Origin: Thermoleophilum album
Lineage (GTDB): Bacteria > Actinomycetota > Thermoleophilia > Solirubrobacterales > Thermoleophilaceae
Direction: 5' to 3'
Assembly: GCF_028867705.1 (NCBI RefSeq)
Contig: NZ_CP066171.1
Location: 744,001-808,000 of the forward strand
Length of the DNA: 64,000 nt
The notes under the pieces were generated by a model. That model ran no database searches. It had not been told where the DNA came from and saw nothing but the letters and a program-made list of their open reading frames with translations. Positions 1 to 7,743 of this stretch are shown here, one piece after another; within the stretch, counting starts at the first letter, position 1; every line of letters begins with the position of its first letter. A program made the translations under genes and the position numbers.

Positions 1-701
1 CGCTCCTGGAGCGCCACCTCGAGCTCGAGCGTTGCGGCGAGGGCGGGCTTGGCGACCTGGTCAAGTACGCGCTTGGCGCGACCGACGGCGAGCGGTGCGC
101 ACGCCAAAAGCTCGTCGCAGAGCTGGGCGGTGGTGGCGTCGATCTCGGCGGCCGGGGCGACGCGGTTGGCGAAGCCGATGCGATGAGCCTCGGCACCGTC
201 GATCAGCTTGCCGGTCATGATCAGCTCCTTGGCGTTGCCGAGCCCGACCACCGCTGGCAGCCGTGAGCTCCCGCCGACGTCAGGGATCAAGCCGACGCGC
301 GTCTCGACTATGCCGGCTGTCGCCTCGCGCGCCATAACGCGCAGGTCGCACGCCAGCGCCAGCTCGAACGCGCCGCCGAGGCAGACCCCCTCGATCTGGG
401 CGACGGTCGCCTTCGGCATCTCCTCGAGCAGGTTCCACCAGGCGATCAGCCGGCGGCGGAAAGCCCGCAGGCGCTCGGGAGCGCGCGAGAGCTCGCGCAG
501 CTCGCCGACGTCCATGCCCGACGAGAACACGCCGCCGTTGCCGCGCACCACGACGACGCGCACACCGTCGTCGTCGGCGGCGCGTTCGAGCTCGGCGCCG
601 AGCGCCGCGCACAGCTCTCCGTTCAGGGCGTTCCGCTTCTCGGGGCGGTTGAGCACCAGGTGCCGCACCGCCCCCCGATCGACGACCTCCACTAGCGCCA
701 T
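1..701 (-). CDS. Enoyl-CoA hydratase/isomerase family protein (3' end outside window)
   Basis: Read on the minus strand the protein begins MALVEVVDRGAVRHLVLNRP, the usual crotonase start with the LNRPEKRNAL motif. It continues with a GGVFSSGMDVGEL loop and, near residue 105, EGVCLGGAFELALACDLRV. That is the oxyanion-hole segment of crotonases, and GLIPDVGGSSRLP follows. The family hydrates enoyl-CoA or isomerises or cleaves related acyl-CoAs in the cytoplasm. About 233 residues are visible and the C-terminus is cut by the window edge. It is divergent from the acyl-CoA carboxylase gene with only 22 bases between start codons. With the acetoacetyl-CoA synthetase beyond, this suggests branched-chain acyl-CoA or leucine breakdown, but the substrate cannot be read from the sequence. 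Confidence 0.9.
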   Translation of the reverse strand, partial: MALVEVVDRGAVRHLVLNRPEKRNALNGELCAALGAELERAADDDGVRVVVVRGNGGVFSSGMDVGELRELSRAPERLRAFRRRLIAWWNLLEEMPKATVAQIEGVCLGGAFELALACDLRVMAREATAGIVETRVGLIPDVGGSSRLPAVVGLGNAKELIMTGKLIDGAEAHRIGFANRVAPAAEIDATTAQLCDELLACAPLAVGRAKRVLDQVAKPALAATLELEVALQE

Positions 702-723
702 GAGGGCAGCGTAACCGTCCCTC

Positions 724-2295
724 GTGGGACACTTCGCTTCCGTGGAAGCTCGAGGAGCCCAGGCAGGGGAGGTTCCGGCGCTCGCTGCAGCGATCGAGCG
801 CGCTCTAGCGGGAGGGCCCGAACACCACCGGCGCAAGGCCGCGGAACAAGGGAAGCTCCCTGTGCGCGAGCGGATCGCACGACTCGTCGATCCCGGCAGC
901 TTCTGCGAGGACGGCTTGCTCGCGCACGCCGAGGAAGAAGGGTTCGGGGCCGACGGCGTCGTCACCGGCACAGCGACCGTCGACGGTCGACCGATCTGCC
1001 TGATGGCCAACGATCCGACCGTCAAGGCGGGCTCGTGGGGGCCCCGAACGGTCGAGAAGATCGTGCGCATCCAGGAGCGAGCGCTGCGGCTCGAGGTGCC
1101 GATCGTCTACCTCGTCGACTCTGCGGGCGCGCGCATCACCGACCAGGTGCAGATGTTCCCCGGCCGCCGCCACGCCGGGCGAATCTTCTTCAACCAGGTG
1201 CAGCTTTCGGGGGTGGTGCCCCAGGTCTGCCTGCTGCTCGGCCCGTCGGCGGCCGGCGGCGCCTACATCCCCGCCTTCTGCGACGTCGTCGTGATGCATG
1301 CCGGTAACGCGTCGATGTATTTGGGATCGCCGCGCATGGCGGAGATGGTGATCGGCGAGCGGGTGACGCTCGAAGAGATGGGCGGTGCGCGCATGCACTG
1401 CGAGGTTTCGGGTTGCGGTCACTTCCTGGTCGCCAGCGACAGCGAGGGGATCGATCTCGTCCGCCGCTACCTCTCCTACATGCCGAGCAACTTCCGCGGC
1501 GAGCCGCCGCAGCTGCCGGCGCGACCGCCGAGCCCATCAGCGCGGCCGCTCGAGGAGGTTGTGCCCGACGACGAGAACCGCCCCTTCGACATGCGCGCGG
1601 TGATCGCGGCACTGGTCGACGAGGGCAGCTTCCTCGAGGTCCACGAGCGGTGGGCGCGCGAGCTGATCGTCGGCTACGCGCGCCTCGCCGGATCGGTGGT
1701 TGGGATCGTCGCCAACCAGCCGAAGGTGCGGGGTGGCGTGTTGTTCGTCGACTCGGCCGACAAGGCGGCGCGTTTCATCTGGACGTGCAACGCGTTCAAC
1801 ATCCCGCTGATCTTCCTCGCCGACGTTCCGGGCTTCATGATCGGCACGCAGGTCGAGCGCCAGGGGATCATCAGGGCGGGGGCGAAGATGATCTCGGCGG
1901 TGTCGGAGGCGACGGTCCCGAAGATCTCGGTGATCGTGCGCAAGGCGTACGGTGCCGGCCTGTACGCGATGGCCGGGCCGGCCTTCGAACCGGACGCGTG
2001 CCTTGCGCTCCCGTGGGCGCGGATCGCAGTGATGGGCCCCCAGGCGGCGGTGAACGCCGTCTACTACAACCGTTTGCAAGCGATCGACGATCCCGCTGAG
2101 CGCGAGCGCACGGCGGAGCGCTTGCGGGCTGAGTACGCGCGCGAGATCGACATCGTGCGGCTGGCGTCGGAGCTCGTCGTCGACGCCGTAGTCGCGCCGG
2201 AAGACCTGCGCGACGAGCTTGTGCGGCGCCTCGCCGCTGCGCGCAGCAAACGGCGCGACTGGCCGGCCAAGAACAACCCGGTCACTCCCGTCTAG
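724..2295 (+). CDS. Acyl-CoA carboxylase, carboxyltransferase (beta) subunit
   Basis: A 523-residue protein of the biotin-dependent acyl-CoA carboxylase carboxyltransferase family (PccB/AccD/MccB type). It moves the carboxyl group from carboxybiotin to an acyl-CoA. Both crotonase-fold halves are present. The N half has VDSAGARITDQVQMFPGRR and GPSAAGGAYIPAFCD, which form the acyl-CoA oxyanion pocket. The C half has the FLADVPGFMIG and KAYGAGLYAMAGPAF segments that hold carboxybiotin. The length is normal. No biotin carboxylase or biotin carrier gene lies nearby, so its partner is encoded elsewhere. The GTG start at 724 is the most upstream one and the ribosome site is weak, so the true start may be slightly later. 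The downstream acetoacetyl-CoA synthetase fits a leucine-type pathway; propionyl- or acetyl-CoA substrates are equally possible. Confidence 0.92.
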   Translation: MGHFASVEARGAQAGEVPALAAAIERALAGGPEHHRRKAAEQGKLPVRERIARLVDPGSFCEDGLLAHAEEEGFGADGVVTGTATVDGRPICLMANDPTVKAGSWGPRTVEKIVRIQERALRLEVPIVYLVDSAGARITDQVQMFPGRRHAGRIFFNQVQLSGVVPQVCLLLGPSAAGGAYIPAFCDVVVMHAGNASMYLGSPRMAEMVIGERVTLEEMGGARMHCEVSGCGHFLVASDSEGIDLVRRYLSYMPSNFRGEPPQLPARPPSPSARPLEEVVPDDENRPFDMRAVIAALVDEGSFLEVHERWARELIVGYARLAGSVVGIVANQPKVRGGVLFVDSADKAARFIWTCNAFNIPLIFLADVPGFMIGTQVERQGIIRAGAKMISAVSEATVPKISVIVRKAYGAGLYAMAGPAFEPDACLALPWARIAVMGPQAAVNAVYYNRLQAIDDPAERERTAERLRAEYAREIDIVRLASELVVDAVVAPEDLRDELVRRLAAARSKRRDWPAKNNPVTPV

Positions 2296-2425
2296 CAGTT
2301 AGCGGGTGCCACCGCGCGCTGGCGAGCGTCGCGCGACGGTTGCGAGCGTCCCGTCCCGGTCGCTAGCGACGCCGCGCGGTTGGCACGGCAGCGCTCGCCG
2401 CGAAGGCGCTACGCTGCCGTCCGCG

Positions 2426-4426
2426 ATGGGCCTGGCCAGGAGGGGGGAGGTCCTGTGGGAGCCCGACCGCGCGCTACGCGAGCGGACGGCGCTCGTGCGC
2501 TTCGAGCGTTTCATCGCCGAGCGGCACGGCCTCGAGTTCGGTGGCGACTACCACGCGCTCTGGCGGTGGTCGGTCGAGGCGCTCGAGGATTTTTGGCAAG
2601 CGATCTGGGACTTCTTCGCGGTCCATGCCACCACGCCACCGTCAGCGGTGCTGGCCGAGCGCAAGATGCCCGGAGCGTGCTGGTTCCCAGGCGCGCGCCT
2701 GAACTACGCCGACCACGTGTTTCGCGCCTGGGAAGGGCGTGAAACAGCGACAGCGCTGCACGCCTACTCGGAGACCCGGCCGCCGGCGACAGTGACTTGG
2801 GGCGAGCTGCGGGCGCTGGTGGCGCGGATCCGTGCCGGTCTGAGAGCGGCGGGCGTCGGTCCGGGCGACCGCGTCTGCGCGTACATGCCGAACGTACCCG
2901 AGACCGTGGCGGCGTTCCTCGCCACCGCGAGCCTCGGTGCAGTGTGGTCGAGCGCAGCGCCCGAGTTCGGCGTGCGCGCCGTGCTCGATCGCTTCGCTCA
3001 GATCGAGCCCAAGGTGCTGTTGGCGATCGATGGATACCGCTACGGGGGCCGCGACTTCGACCGTCTCGACGCCGTGCGCGCGCTCGCCGAAAACTTGCCG
3101 ACGCTCGGTGCCGTGTACGTCCTCGGCTATTTGCGAGGCGAACCACGCATCGCCGACATCCCGCGCGCTCGCCGCTGGGACGAGCTCGTCGCGGTCGAGG
3201 AACCGCTCGCCTGCGAGGCAGTGGCCTTCGATCACCCGCTGTGGGTGCTCTACTCGTCGGGCACGACCGGCCTGCCCAAAGCGATCGTGCACGGCCACGG
3301 CGGCATCCTCCTCGAGCATCTCAAGAAGATGCACCTGCACACCGACCTCCGGCCGGGCGACCGCTTTTTCTGGTTCACGACGACCGGCTGGATGATGTGG
3401 AACTTCCTGGTGTCGGGGCTCCTCGCCGGCAGCGAGCTCGTCCTCTACGACGGCAACCCCGCCTACCCCGACACGCTCGCCCTGTGGCGTCTCGCCGACG
3501 AGGTCGGCATCACCTGCTTCGGGACGAGCGCCGCCTTCATCCACGCCTGCATGAAGGCGGGCGCCAAGCCCGGGCGTGAGCTGTCGCTCGCCGCGCTTCG
3601 GAGCGTCGGATCGACAGGGTCGCCGCTGTCGCCGGAAGGGTTCGTGTGGGTGTACGAGGAGGTCAAGCGCGACCTCTGGTTGTTCTCGACTAGCGGCGGT
3701 ACCGACGTGTGCAGCGCCTTCGTTGGGGGTGTGCCGACGCTGCCCGTGTGGTGCGGGGAGCTGCAGGCGCGCGCCCTGGGGGCCAAGGTCGAAGCGTTCG
3801 ACGAGCAGGGGCGCAGCGTGGTCGGGCAGGTGGGCGAGCTGGTGATCACCGAGCCGATGCCCTCGATGCCCGTCTGTTTCTGGAACGACCCCGACGGCTC
3901 GCGCTACCGCCAGAGCTACTTCGACGTCTACCCGGGCGTGTGGCGGCACGGCGACTGGATCGAGATCACGCCGCGCGGCAGCGCCGTCATCTACGGACGC
4001 TCTGACGCCACGATCAACCGGCAGGGCGTGCGGATGGGGACGAGCGAGATCTACCGAGCTGTGCTCGCCGTCGACGAGGTCGAGGACGCGCTCGTCGTCG
4101 ACGTTCCGCGGGGCGACGGGGAATCTTGGATGCCGCTGTTCGTCGTTCTTCGCGACGGAGTCGAACTGGACGACGAGCTGCAGGCGCGTATCCGTAAGCG
4201 CGTGCGCGAAGACTGCTCGCCGCGGCACGTTCCCGATGCCATCTACCAGGTAGAGGCGATCCCGCGCACGCTGTCGGGCAAGACGCTCGAGGTGCCGGTC
4301 AAACGGATCCTGATGGGCACGCCGCCGGAGCGTGCCGCAAGCAGGGAATCGCTGAGCGACCCCGAGGCCTTCGATCGTTTCGTCGCCTTCCTCGAGACCT
4401 TGCCCGCAGTGCAGAACGCGCGTTAG
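2426..4426 (+). CDS. aacS: Acetoacetyl-CoA synthetase
   Basis: An adenylate-forming ligase of about 666 residues, the usual length for acetoacetyl-CoA synthetase. It activates acetoacetate to acetoacetyl-CoA at the cost of ATP. The P-loop-like AMP-binding motif YSSGTTGLPKAIVHGHGG lies near residue 275. The conserved TTTGWMMWNFLVSGLL and STSGGTDVCSAFVGG segments follow. The C-terminal hinge and catalytic lysine region are GRSDATINRQGVRMGTSEIY and PRTLSGKTLEVPVK. The frame is open further upstream, but homology-like sequence starts at the ATG at 2426 (MGLARRGEVLWEP). The gene follows the carboxylase by about 130 bases in the same direction. Together they could recover acetoacetate made by HMG-CoA cleavage. 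Confidence 0.93.
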   Translation: MGLARRGEVLWEPDRALRERTALVRFERFIAERHGLEFGGDYHALWRWSVEALEDFWQAIWDFFAVHATTPPSAVLAERKMPGACWFPGARLNYADHVFRAWEGRETATALHAYSETRPPATVTWGELRALVARIRAGLRAAGVGPGDRVCAYMPNVPETVAAFLATASLGAVWSSAAPEFGVRAVLDRFAQIEPKVLLAIDGYRYGGRDFDRLDAVRALAENLPTLGAVYVLGYLRGEPRIADIPRARRWDELVAVEEPLACEAVAFDHPLWVLYSSGTTGLPKAIVHGHGGILLEHLKKMHLHTDLRPGDRFFWFTTTGWMMWNFLVSGLLAGSELVLYDGNPAYPDTLALWRLADEVGITCFGTSAAFIHACMKAGAKPGRELSLAALRSVGSTGSPLSPEGFVWVYEEVKRDLWLFSTSGGTDVCSAFVGGVPTLPVWCGELQARALGAKVEAFDEQGRSVVGQVGELVITEPMPSMPVCFWNDPDGSRYRQSYFDVYPGVWRHGDWIEITPRGSAVIYGRSDATINRQGVRMGTSEIYRAVLAVDEVEDALVVDVPRGDGESWMPLFVVLRDGVELDDELQARIRKRVREDCSPRHVPDAIYQVEAIPRTLSGKTLEVPVKRILMGTPPERAASRESLSDPEAFDRFVAFLETLPAVQNAR

Positions 4427-4557
4427 GTTCAGCTCGAGCCGTTCGCGCCGGCTGCTGCGGCTCCGTTTTGCCGCCTGCTATCGGCGCCGCGCCGGCCGCA
4501 CGAGCGGGAAGAGCGTCCGCTGACGAGCTGTCGGCGGATTTTCCCGAAGGAGGAGTC

Positions 4558-5100
4558 ATGCAGGCAGAGTTGGGGCGCGTTACCCCAGCCGTGAAGATCG
4601 CGGCAGCTGGCGCTGTCGTGCTCGTCGTGTCCTTGTTCCTGCCGTGGTACGGGATAACTCTCGAGGGGCCTCTCGGCAGTAGCTTGGGCGGGCTCGACAC
4701 GACCGCGAGCGGGTGGGAGGCGCTCGAGCTGATCGACGTCCTTCTTTTCCTCGCGGCGCTGGTCGTGATCGCCGTAGCTGCAGCACAGGCGACCGGACGC
4801 GAGCTGCCCGTGCCCAGCGGCCGCGTTGTCGCCGGCGCCGCACTGCTAGCGCTGGCTCTCGTGCTCTACCGCCTGATCGATTCGCCGGGCCCGAGCGTGC
4901 CAGCGTTCCTCGAAGCAGCGGGAATCGATATCGGTCGCCGCTTCGGGGTATTCGTCGCTCTAGCGGCGGCGGTAGCGATGGCCTACGGCGGAGTGCGGGC
5001 GGCCGCCGGCGAGGCACCGCACGCTGCAGGCTCCGTCCCGCCCGTTCCTGGAGAGCCCTCGCGCTCGGAGGGCGAACAGGCGACTCCTTCGGCGCCGTAG
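4558..5100 (+). CDS. Small four-helix membrane protein of unknown function
   Basis: A 180-residue protein chosen to start at the ATG at 4558, because GAAGGAGGAG lies directly upstream. Four hydrophobic stretches are visible: about residues 13-35 (AAGAVVLVVSLFLPWYG), 57-77, 90-107 and 130-150. The first helix ends in FLPWYGITLEG, a pattern common in small actinobacterial membrane proteins. The C-terminus is a hydrophilic tail rich in Pro, Ser and Glu. No catalytic motif is seen and I do not recognise the family. It stands alone between aacS and a tRNA-Leu gene on the other strand. Confidence 0.75.
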   Translation: MQAELGRVTPAVKIAAAGAVVLVVSLFLPWYGITLEGPLGSSLGGLDTTASGWEALELIDVLLFLAALVVIAVAAAQATGRELPVPSGRVVAGAALLALALVLYRLIDSPGPSVPAFLEAAGIDIGRRFGVFVALAAAVAMAYGGVRAAAGEAPHAAGSVPPVPGEPSRSEGEQATPSAP

Positions 5101-5181
5101 GTTCTCGCCGTCGGGCGCGATCGACGTTTCGTCCTGGCGGCGCGAGGGCGTCGCCAAGACGAAACTCGTGCGTGCCGCCGA

Positions 5182-5265
5182 TGCCCGGGGTGGGATTCGA
5201 ACCCACACGCCCTCGCGGGCAAGGGATTTTGAGTCCCCCGCGTCTGCCAGTTCCGCCACCCGGGC
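5182..5265 (-). tRNA. tRNA-Leu (CAA)
   Basis: The minus strand folds as an 84-nucleotide class II tRNA. The acceptor stem GCCCGGG pairs with CCCGGGC, followed by discriminator A. The anticodon loop CTCAAAA gives anticodon CAA, read as Leu (UUG). A long variable arm (CCTTGCCCGCGAGGGCG) and the T-loop GGTTCGAATCC are present. No CCA is encoded. It is followed in the same direction by nothing but the opposing aacS-side genes. Confidence 0.95.
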
Positions 5266-5279
5266 TTGCGCGGCGAATG

Positions 5280-5813
5280 CTAGGCGCTCGCGCGACCGCG
5301 CAGGGCCGAGCCGTGCCAGTCGCCGCGGAAGTAGCGTCGCGCTTCTTCGTCGTCGAGCTCGACCTCGACGTTCCACTTCTGGGCAAATCCGCGCAGCGCG
5401 AACGCGACCAAAAGAAGCTGGACGGGCACGATCGCCAGCGTGAGCGTCCCGAGCAGCTCGGCGTCGATGTTCGATGGCTCGAAACCGGCGCGATCGCGGT
5501 CGAACCACGCCGGGCCCGCGATCGCAGCGATGACAGCGATCAGGGTCGCAAGCGCGGCGGCGACGGGCAGCACGCCGCGTCGCCAGCGCAACACCATGAT
5601 CGCGATCGTTCCATAGATCAGGGCGTACGCGAGCGGCACAATCTGCCCGCCCTGGAGCTGGGACCAGCCACCGATCGTGACGATCAGGAACAGCCCGATG
5701 CTGGCCACAAGCAGCGCGACAATAGCGACGCGCGTCGCCTTGGCAGCCGCTGTGTCGCGGTTCGGATGGACGACGACCGTCGGCGGCTGCTGCGTTCTAG
5801 CCCGACCCTCCAT
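5280..5813 (-). CDS. Membrane protein of unknown function
   Basis: A 177-residue protein starting at the ATG at 5813 (MEGRARTQQPPTVVVHPN). Longer readings would run into the tRNA-Leu(TAG) gene, so they are rejected. Four hydrophobic segments are visible: AIVALLVASIGLFLIVTI, IVPLAYALIYGTIAIMVL, VLPVAAALATLIAVIAAIAG and LTLAIVPVQLLLVAFAL. A charged C-terminal tail (VEVELDDEEARRYFRGDWH) follows. It lies between two tRNA-Leu genes on the same strand and may be cotranscribed with them. No known family is recognised. Confidence 0.75.
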   Translation of the reverse strand: MEGRARTQQPPTVVVHPNRDTAAAKATRVAIVALLVASIGLFLIVTIGGWSQLQGGQIVPLAYALIYGTIAIMVLRWRRGVLPVAAALATLIAVIAAIAGPAWFDRDRAGFEPSNIDAELLGTLTLAIVPVQLLLVAFALRGFAQKWNVEVELDDEEARRYFRGDWHGSALRGRASA

Positions 5814-5885
5814 CGCACCGCCGAGTCTACGGCGCCGCAGCGCCGAAAGTCGAGGTTCGATCGGCCATGTTGGGCAGCCCGGGAG

Positions 5886-5968
<83 letters not shown>

Positions 5969-5974
5969 CGGGCG

Positions 5975-5992
5975 CACGATTCTAGAATCGTG
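5975..5992. promoter_or_regulatory. 18-base palindrome carrying a -10-like hexamer on both strands
   Basis: CACGATTCTAGAATCGTG is a perfect palindrome between tRNA-Leu(TAG) (minus) and tRNA-Trp (plus). Its centre reads TAGAAT on each strand, about 9 bases before tRNA-Leu and 17 before tRNA-Trp. The same TTCTAGAATCG string precedes tRNA-Gly at 7475-7485. This suggests a shared -10 element used in both directions; that is inference. Confidence 0.55.
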
Positions 5993-6005
5993 TCCGCTGC
6001 AAGTT

Positions 6006-6079
6006 GGGGCAGTGGCCAAATTGGATAAGGCACCGGTCTCCAAAACCGGCGATTGCAGGTTCGAGTCCTGCCTGCCCCG
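6006..6079 (+). tRNA. tRNA-Trp (CCA)
   Basis: A 74-nucleotide tRNA. The acceptor stem GGGGCAG pairs with CTGCCCC and the discriminator is G. The anticodon loop CTCCAAA gives anticodon CCA, and the T-arm is AGGTTCGAGTCCT. No CCA tail is encoded. In many actinobacteria a tRNA-Trp gene sits just before secE; here it is followed by a different small membrane protein. Confidence 0.95.
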
Positions 6080-6175
6080 CTCCGTTCCGCTTCGCCCCCT
6101 CGGGCCTTTAGGATCGCCCCCGAGCGTCTCCGTGACGCGCCAGCGGAGGAGTCGATCGCACAAGAGGGGGCGGAA

Positions 6176-6436
6176 CTGGACGCCGTTGCCTACACACTGT
6201 TTTTCATCGGCGGGCTCGGCTTCGGCTACGCTGCGCCCGGTCTGTGGAAGGCCGCGTGTTTCGCGCTGCCGGTAGCGCTCGCGGTTCTGGCGATGACCCA
6301 GGACGGCGTGCAAGGCGCGATCGTCGCCGAGCTTGCGCTTGCGCTCGTCATCACCGCTGGGGGTCTGCTGGTCGGCATCGTTCTCGACCGCGGCACGCTG
6401 CGCGGACGTGATGGCAGCGATCGGCAGACCTCCTAG
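6176..6436 (+). CDS. Small two- or three-helix membrane protein, start uncertain
   Basis: An open frame ending at the TAG at 6436 encodes about 86 residues if read from a CTG at 6176, just after AGAGGGGG. No ATG, GTG or TTG is available in this frame downstream of the tRNA-Trp gene, so the start codon must be unusual or further in. The protein has hydrophobic segments VAYTLFFIGGLGFGYAAPG, CFALPVALAVLAMTQ and LALALVITAGGLLVGIVL, then a charged tail. Function unknown. It lies between tRNA-Trp and the phosphotriesterase-family gene. The weak start makes this a tentative gene. Confidence 0.45.
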   Translation: MDAVAYTLFFIGGLGFGYAAPGLWKAACFALPVALAVLAMTQDGVQGAIVAELALALVITAGGLLVGIVLDRGTLRGRDGSDRQTS

Positions 6437-6496
6437 TCGGGGCGAGCGCGGTGCTGCGCCGACCGGCGGGGTCGAATAGTCAAGGGGGGAGGCAGG

Positions 6497-7468
6497 ATGG
6501 CTGAGGTTGAAACGGTTACCGGACCGGTCCCGGCAGAGCAGCTCGGTTTGACGCTCGTGCACGAGCACGTGCGTTTCCGTGACGAAGCGGTCGCCGAGCA
6601 GTGGCCCCACCTCTACGACCGCGACGCCGAGCTCGCTGCCGCTGTCGAGGCGGTGAACGCCGCGAAAGCGCACGGTGTGAGGACGATCTGCGATCCGACG
6701 GCGATGTTCGGGGGGCGCGACGTGCGCTTCATGCGCGAGGTATCGGAGCGCACCGGCGTGCAGATCATCGCTTGCACGGGCATCTACACCTACGACCACC
6801 TACCGATGTTCTTCCGCACACGCGACGTCGACGCGATCGCAGAGCTCTTCGTGCGCGACATCACCGAGGGGATCCAGGGCACCGACATCAAGGCGGCCTT
6901 CATCAAGTGCGCGGCGGACGAGCCGGGGGTCAACGAGAACGTCGAAAAGATCCACCGTGCCGCGGCGCGCGCCAGCCGCGCCACCGGCGTGCCGATCATG
7001 GCGCATACGCGCCCTGCTTCGAACACCGGTCCCCGACAGCTCGAGATCTTTCTGGAGGAAGGCGTGGCGCCCGAGAAGGTCCAGCTCGCCCACACCGGCG
7101 ACAGCGACGATCTCGACTACATCGTGCCGCTCCTCGAGCAAGGGGTTTACGTCGGCCTCGATCGCTATGGCCTCGAGATGTTCCTGCCGCTCGAGCGCCG
7201 CAACGAGACGCTCTTGGCACTAGTCGAGCGCGGCTACGTTGATCGGCTCCTCGTCTCGCAGGACTTCTGCGCAACGATCGACTGGTTCCCATCCGAAGCT
7301 GTGGAGCAGCTCGTCGCTGGCGGCGCTGTGAGCCCGGACTGGAGCATGGTGCTGGTGTTCGAGAAGGTGCTCCCGGCCTTGCGCGAACGGGGGTTGTCCG
7401 CCGACGACGAACGCCGGATATTCGTCGACAATCCGCGCCGCTGGCTGACGGGTGAGCGACTCTCGTAG
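6497..7468 (+). CDS. Phosphotriesterase-family metal-dependent hydrolase
   Basis: A 323-residue amidohydrolase-superfamily protein of the phosphotriesterase/PHP group, of normal length. All expected binuclear-metal ligands are visible: H22 and H24 (VHEHVRF), the lysine that becomes carboxylated K137 (AFIKCA), H170 (IMAHTRP), H199 (LAHTGDS) and D256 (SQDF). The family includes lactonases and organophosphate esterases, and the real substrate cannot be deduced. The ATG at 6497 follows GGGGGAGGCAGG, a good ribosome site. The gene stands alone, and the tRNA-Gly gene begins 26 bases after its stop. Confidence 0.9.
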   Translation: MAEVETVTGPVPAEQLGLTLVHEHVRFRDEAVAEQWPHLYDRDAELAAAVEAVNAAKAHGVRTICDPTAMFGGRDVRFMREVSERTGVQIIACTGIYTYDHLPMFFRTRDVDAIAELFVRDITEGIQGTDIKAAFIKCAADEPGVNENVEKIHRAAARASRATGVPIMAHTRPASNTGPRQLEIFLEEGVAPEKVQLAHTGDSDDLDYIVPLLEQGVYVGLDRYGLEMFLPLERRNETLLALVERGYVDRLLVSQDFCATIDWFPSEAVEQLVAGGAVSPDWSMVLVFEKVLPALRERGLSADDERRIFVDNPRRWLTGERLS

Positions 7469-7477
7469 GGGAGTTTC

Positions 7478-7483
7478 TAGAAT
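7478..7483 (+). promoter_or_regulatory. -10-like TAGAAT before tRNA-Gly/tRNA-Pro
   Basis: TAGAAT lies 11 bases before tRNA-Gly inside TTCTAGAATCG, a string also found in the palindrome before tRNA-Trp. The recurrence suggests the -10 element of a tRNA promoter; no clear -35 is seen. Confidence 0.4.
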
Positions 7484-7494
7484 CGGCGGCGCAA

Positions 7495-7565
7495 GCGGGC
7501 GTGGTGTAGTGGCTGCACAGGAGCCTTCCAAGCTCCTAGGGCGGGTTCGAATCCCGTCGCCCGCT
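7495..7565 (+). tRNA. tRNA-Gly (TCC)
   Basis: A 71-nucleotide tRNA with acceptor stem GCGGGCG/CGCCCGC and discriminator T. The anticodon loop CTTCCAA gives TCC, and the T-arm is CGGGTTCGAATCCCG. tRNA-Pro begins three bases later, so the two are surely cotranscribed. Confidence 0.95.
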
Positions 7566-7567
7566 CC

Positions 7568-7641
7568 CGGGGCGTGGCGCAGCCTGGTAGCGCGTTCGGC
7601 TGGGGGCCGAAAGGTCGCCGGTTCAAATCCGGCCGCCCCGA
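7568..7641 (+). tRNA. tRNA-Pro (GGG)
   Basis: A 74-nucleotide tRNA with acceptor stem CGGGGCG/CGCCCCG and discriminator A. The anticodon loop CTGGGGG gives GGG, and the T-arm is CCGGTTCAAATCCGG. It forms a tandem pair with tRNA-Gly, two bases apart. Confidence 0.95.
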
Positions 7642-7743
7642 CTTCGCTCCGCAGTTGCGGCGAGGCACGGCGGCGCGCTGCGCTTGTGGCTGCTCGAGGC
7701 GGAGCGCTGGCCAGCGCCCGCTGGCGGCCGGCGAGGTCGAGCG

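Noticed and set aside
2642-4228. 528-codon open frame on the minus strand
   Set aside because: Antisense to the acetoacetyl-CoA synthetase gene; composition is His/Arg/Asp-rich as expected from reading high-GC coding DNA backward.
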